From: Prolixibacteraceae bacterium
Lineage (GTDB): Bacteria > Bacteroidota > Bacteroidia > Bacteroidales > Prolixibacteraceae
Direction: 5' to 3'
Length of the DNA stretch: 27,721 bases
Assembly (NCBI GenBank): GCA_003537645.1
Contig: DPRM01000080.1
Location: 47,876-75,596 of the forward strand
The notes beneath the pieces are model-generated. The model had not been told where the DNA came from. It did not search any database and saw nothing but the letters and a program-made list of their open reading frames with translations. The translations under genes were made by a program, and so were the position numbers. Of the stretch, positions 24,877-27,721 are shown one piece after another. How positions within the stretch are numbered: the stretch's first letter is position 1; the number at the start of each line of letters is the position of its first letter.

Positions 24877-27033
24877 ATGAATAATATAAAATTATTTTTT
24901 TTGCTCTGTATCCTTGGTTTCTTATCAACAGAAACTGGTTTTGCCCAAAATCCAAAATGGGAAAAAGTGGCTCCCGGTGTATGGAAAACCATCATCGGAA
25001 CGCCTGATGATTACAATTTACTAAAAGCTGCCGGAAGCATTCCTTTGATTTCAGGACTTGATAAAATGGCTCAGCCCGGATTTCCATTGAGCCAGGATAA
25101 AATTACTTTCAGGATTAATGAAGGCAAAGTGGCGCTCCGTTTCCCCTTGCAAAAAGAAGAGCAGATTTTTGGTTTCGGATTGAATTTCCAGACCATCTTT
25201 CAGCGTGGAAAAGTGCTTGAACTGCATGTCGATCATTACGGTGGAAAAGACAACGGACGCACTCATGCACCGGTACCATTTTATGTGTCTGACCGCGGAT
25301 ATGGCGTATTTGTGAATGCAGCCAGGTATATCAAAGTTTGGTGCGGTTCGGCTGTACGTGCAGATAGTCCAGCGTTTCCTGAAGTCCGCGACCGGAATAC
25401 CGATAAAAAATGGTCGTCGCGCCCGTATTCCGATGCAGTGGAAATGCTTGTTCCTGCAAACGGGGTAGAAGTATATGTATTTGAAGGTCCGACTGCACTG
25501 GATGCCGTCAGGCGTTTCAACCTGTTTAACGGTGGTGGTTGTTTGCCTCCGCGTTGGGGATTGGGATTCACGCAACGGGTCAAATCGTTGTACACTGCCG
25601 ATGAGGTGAGAAATGAAGTTAAAGCATTCAACGACCATCAGTTTCCGCTTGATTTTATTGGACTCGAACCTGGCTGGCAGAGTAAATCGTATCCGTGTAC
25701 CTTCGATTGGGATAAATCCCGTTATCCCGATCCTGCCGGATTTGTAAAGGAAATGAAAGATCAGGGTATCCGGCTGAACCTTTGGACCAACCCCTATGTG
25801 TCGCCGGAATCACCAATATATGAACCACTAAAACCTTTTTACGGCAGTCATACTGTCTGGTTGGGCCAGGTTCCCGATATAACTATTCCCGAAGCTGCTG
25901 AAATTTTGGGTAATCAGTTACTGAAAAGTCAGGTTGAAATAGGAGTGAGCGGTTATAAAATAGATGAAGTGGATGGCTATGATTTTTACTTGTGGCCCGA
26001 TATGGCAACTTTTCCTTCAGGAAAAAGCGCAGAACAAATGCGCCAGACTTATGGGATTTTAATTCAAAAGCTAACTGCGGATATTTATCATCATCGCAAC
26101 GAACGTACGTATGGATTGGTCAGGGCTTCCAATGGCGGGGCTTCCAATCTTCCGTATGTGATTTACAATGACTATTATAGCCACGAAGATTTTATTACAG
26201 CTCTGTGCAACAGTAGTTTTGCAGGCGTGTTGTGGACGCCGGAAGCCCGTAATTCCAAAACAGCAGAGGAATGGTTGCGGCGGATACAATCAGTTTGTTT
26301 TTCGCCAATGGCCATGATCAATGCCTGGTCGAGCGGTACCAAACCCTGGTCATTTCCTGAAGTTGAAAAGGAAGTAAAAGACATGGCGAATCTTCGTATG
26401 GCGCTCATGCCGTATTTTTATTCAGAGTTTGCCAAATATCATTTTGAAGGTACACCACCGTTTCGCGCCATGTACCTCGAACCGGGTTTTACTATTAGGC
26501 GCACCGAACAGGCCGGTTCTGCTGATTTAAACGAAAATCCTTATGCTGAGGCCGTTCGTAAAGAAATGAAAGACCAGTACATGGCCGGTGAAAACCTGTT
26601 GGTTGCACCTATGTTCTCTGGACAAACCGGCCGAAAAGTGGTACTTCCGGAGGGAAAATGGTTTGACTTTTATACCGGAAAATATGCCGGGGCTGGCGAA
26701 GTGATTACAGTAGAACCCGGATTGGCTTACATTCCGGTGTTCGTAAAAGATGGGGCATTAATCCCGATGATGAAACCTCAATTGCAGGCGCCAAAAGCGG
26801 GTGAGAAGGTTGATCTGGAAATTCGGCATTATGGAACAAAAGAGGGATTGTACAGATTGTATGACGATGATGGCGAAACCTTCGATTACGAAAATGGCGC
26901 ATATTCGTGGCGCGAACTGAAAGTTGAAACTTTGAAAAACGGCAAATCCAAAACCAGTATTTCCTCTGCCGAAAAAGGGAAACCTGATAATTTGGGAACA
27001 ATCAGTTGGAAAGAAATGACAACGGCCTTCTAA
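24877..27033 (+). CDS. GH31 alpha-glycosidase
   Basis: This is a secreted retaining alpha-glycosidase; GH31 includes alpha-glucosidases, alpha-xylosidases, alpha-galactosidases and others. The 718-aa product has a Sec signal peptide ending TGFAQ. A galactose-mutarotase-like N-domain follows (EEQIFGFGLNFQTIFQRG, 94-111), then the barrel. The nucleophile is Asp363 in SGYKIDEVDG. The acid/base candidate is Asp432 in VIYNDYYSHED, after VRASNGGASNLPY. The second beta-strand reads PLDFIGLEPGWQSK (257-270) instead of the usual D-x-x-W of alpha-glucosidases, which suggests an atypical subgroup. C-terminal sandwich motifs are present (LLVAPMF, VLPEGKWFDFYTG, LYDDDGETFDYENG). It follows GH95 by 7 bp. 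A small CCCC/GGGG hairpin sits directly at its stop. Confidence 0.9.
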   Translation: MNNIKLFFLLCILGFLSTETGFAQNPKWEKVAPGVWKTIIGTPDDYNLLKAAGSIPLISGLDKMAQPGFPLSQDKITFRINEGKVALRFPLQKEEQIFGFGLNFQTIFQRGKVLELHVDHYGGKDNGRTHAPVPFYVSDRGYGVFVNAARYIKVWCGSAVRADSPAFPEVRDRNTDKKWSSRPYSDAVEMLVPANGVEVYVFEGPTALDAVRRFNLFNGGGCLPPRWGLGFTQRVKSLYTADEVRNEVKAFNDHQFPLDFIGLEPGWQSKSYPCTFDWDKSRYPDPAGFVKEMKDQGIRLNLWTNPYVSPESPIYEPLKPFYGSHTVWLGQVPDITIPEAAEILGNQLLKSQVEIGVSGYKIDEVDGYDFYLWPDMATFPSGKSAEQMRQTYGILIQKLTADIYHHRNERTYGLVRASNGGASNLPYVIYNDYYSHEDFITALCNSSFAGVLWTPEARNSKTAEEWLRRIQSVCFSPMAMINAWSSGTKPWSFPEVEKEVKDMANLRMALMPYFYSEFAKYHFEGTPPFRAMYLEPGFTIRRTEQAGSADLNENPYAEAVRKEMKDQYMAGENLLVAPMFSGQTGRKVVLPEGKWFDFYTGKYAGAGEVITVEPGLAYIPVFVKDGALIPMMKPQLQAPKAGEKVDLEIRHYGTKEGLYRLYDDDGETFDYENGAYSWRELKVETLKNGKSKTSISSAEKGKPDNLGTISWKEMTTAF

Positions 27034-27145
27034 TCCCCCGAAGGGGACTTTAAACACAATAAATTTTAAAAGATGTGTGATCAAAACAAGTGCAGGCCAA
27101 ACTCTCTTCCCTTTCTTGGAAGGGTTGGGGATGTGGCTTCTAAAC
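27034..27145. repeat. Palindromic intergenic repeat between GH31 and GH29
   Basis: Immediately after the GH31 stop is the hairpin TCCCC-CGAA-GGGGA (27034-27047). A second motif around 27102-27128 (CTCTTCCCTTTC then TTGGAAGGGTTGGGG) resembles the dispersed CTCTCC...GGAGAGGGTTGGGG intergenic repeat I know from Bacteroidota genomes. It contains CTTCC-CTTTCTT-GGAAG. The second motif overlaps the longest reading of the GH29 frame, which bears on where that gene starts. Copy number was not testable here. Confidence 0.45.
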
Positions 27146-27721
27146 GACTTTCAATATTGTTTGGCATGTTCTTATTTGCATTGCCACTCTTTGCCCAGAT
27201 TCAGGGAGATGAGGATGCCGATATGCAAAATCAGGCTAAAAAGCGGGACCAGCAGGCGATTGATGAAGCCCGAAAAGGTTGGTGGAACGAATCTATGAAA
27301 ACGCATGACACCCGGATTGAATGGTGGAAGGAAGCCCGGTTTGGTATGTTTGTACACTGGGGAGTATATTCAACTCCCGGTGGTGAGTGGAAAGGGAAAG
27401 AAGTCTCCGGATACTCGGAACACCTCATGCGGAAAGAGAAAATTCCTGTGACTGAATACCGCGAAGATGTGGTCAGACCTTTCAATCCAATTGATTTTAA
27501 TGCCGACGAATGGATCAGGACTGCGCGTGATGCAGGCATGAAATATTTCATCGTCACGGCCAAGCACCACGATGGGTTTGCTATGTTCGCCTCGGATGTG
27601 ACGGATTTCAACATTGTTGACGATACCAAATACGGTAAAGATCCGATGCCCGGACTGGCGGCTGCCTGCAAAAAATATGGGATAAAATTCGGCTTCTATT
27701 ATTCACATGCCTTCGATTGGG
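27073..27721 (+). CDS. GH29 alpha-L-fucosidase, N-terminal part (cut by window end)
   Basis: This open frame has no stop before the window edge. It encodes a signal peptide region and the beginning of a GH29 (beta/alpha)8 barrel: WWKEARFGMFVHWGVYSTPG, then DAGMKYFIVTAKHHDGFAMF, then KKYGIKFGFYYSHAFDW. These are strong family hallmarks; the nucleophile Asp lies beyond the window. The start is uncertain. ATG 27073 gives a 42-residue leader whose first part (MCDQNKCRPNSLPFLGRVGD) derives from the palindromic repeat. GTG 27133 gives a clean 22-residue signal peptide, VASKRLSILFGMFLFALPLF, then AQ, and is the better biological start. It is probably the third gene of the GH95-GH31 operon and acts on fucosylated side chains. 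Confidence 0.9.
   Translation, partial: MCDQNKCRPNSLPFLGRVGDVASKRLSILFGMFLFALPLFAQIQGDEDADMQNQAKKRDQQAIDEARKGWWNESMKTHDTRIEWWKEARFGMFVHWGVYSTPGGEWKGKEVSGYSEHLMRKEKIPVTEYREDVVRPFNPIDFNADEWIRTARDAGMKYFIVTAKHHDGFAMFASDVTDFNIVDDTKYGKDPMPGLAAACKKYGIKFGFYYSHAFDW

Noticed and set aside
25051..25638. 195-aa open frame on the minus strand inside GH31
   Set aside because: It lies wholly within a strongly supported GH31 gene, has no recognisable domain, and is composed like an antisense shadow.
27077..27298. 73-aa forward frame at the GH29 start
   Set aside because: It is out of frame with the GH29 domain, which continues to the window edge in the frame starting at 27073/27133.
1..27721. tRNA, rRNA, CRISPR array, transposase or phage genes
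   Set aside because: I looked for these and saw no supporting sequence. The window is filled by PUL genes with short gaps.

Overview
The window is one large polysaccharide utilization locus (PUL) of a Bacteroidota bacterium. The evidence is the SusC/SusD pair, a FecR-type anti-sigma tail directly upstream of an STN-domain SusC, a one-protein hybrid two-component regulator (HTCS), Tat/Sec/lipoprotein-exported carbohydrate-active enzymes packed with short gaps, and intergenic palindromes of the kind scattered in Bacteroidota genomes. A marine or sediment Marinilabiliales/Prolixibacteraceae-like host is a guess from overall style, not a demonstrated assignment.

Layout. 1-185: 3' end of a FecR anti-sigma gene, closed by a strong hairpin (215-241). 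293-5243: susC and susD, followed by a long bipartite hairpin (5271-5332) and an intergenic segment with interlocking inverted and direct repeats (5398-5470). 5521-18004: a forward run of Tat-signal DUF362 protein, a 978-aa multidomain beta-helix protein related to GH28, a GH97, a divergent GH95-like protein, a GH105, a 310-bp gap holding a REP-like palindromic repeat and a possible gene remnant, a second GH105 (lipoprotein), and a secreted beta-propeller protein. 18041-22099 (minus): the HTCS regulator, convergent with the propeller gene and divergent from what follows. 22323-27721: canonical GH95, GH31, another palindromic repeat, and a GH29 alpha-L-fucosidase cut by the window end. The GH29 has no stop codon in the window and starts at 27073 or 27133.

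How the parts work together (inference from family knowledge). SusCD imports oligosaccharides. The two GH105 enzymes should remove 4,5-unsaturated uronic acids left by a polysaccharide lyase. GH95 and GH29 should remove alpha-L-fucose or L-galactose. GH97 and GH31 should remove alpha-D-hexose or xylose branches. This points to a branched, fucosylated, uronic-acid-rich glycan such as a pectic rhamnogalacturonan or a plant/algal mucilage. No recognised polysaccharide lyase is present, so either it is encoded elsewhere or the unusual beta-helix protein supplies it. Two control systems meet here: the ECF-sigma/FecR route through the STN domain of SusC, and the HTCS.

The most interesting unknowns are the beta-helix protein that keeps GH28 acidic residues but lacks the GHG histidine and has a roughly 290-residue unassigned N-terminus, the GH95-like paralogue lacking the catalytic asparagines, the DUF362 protein, and the propeller protein.
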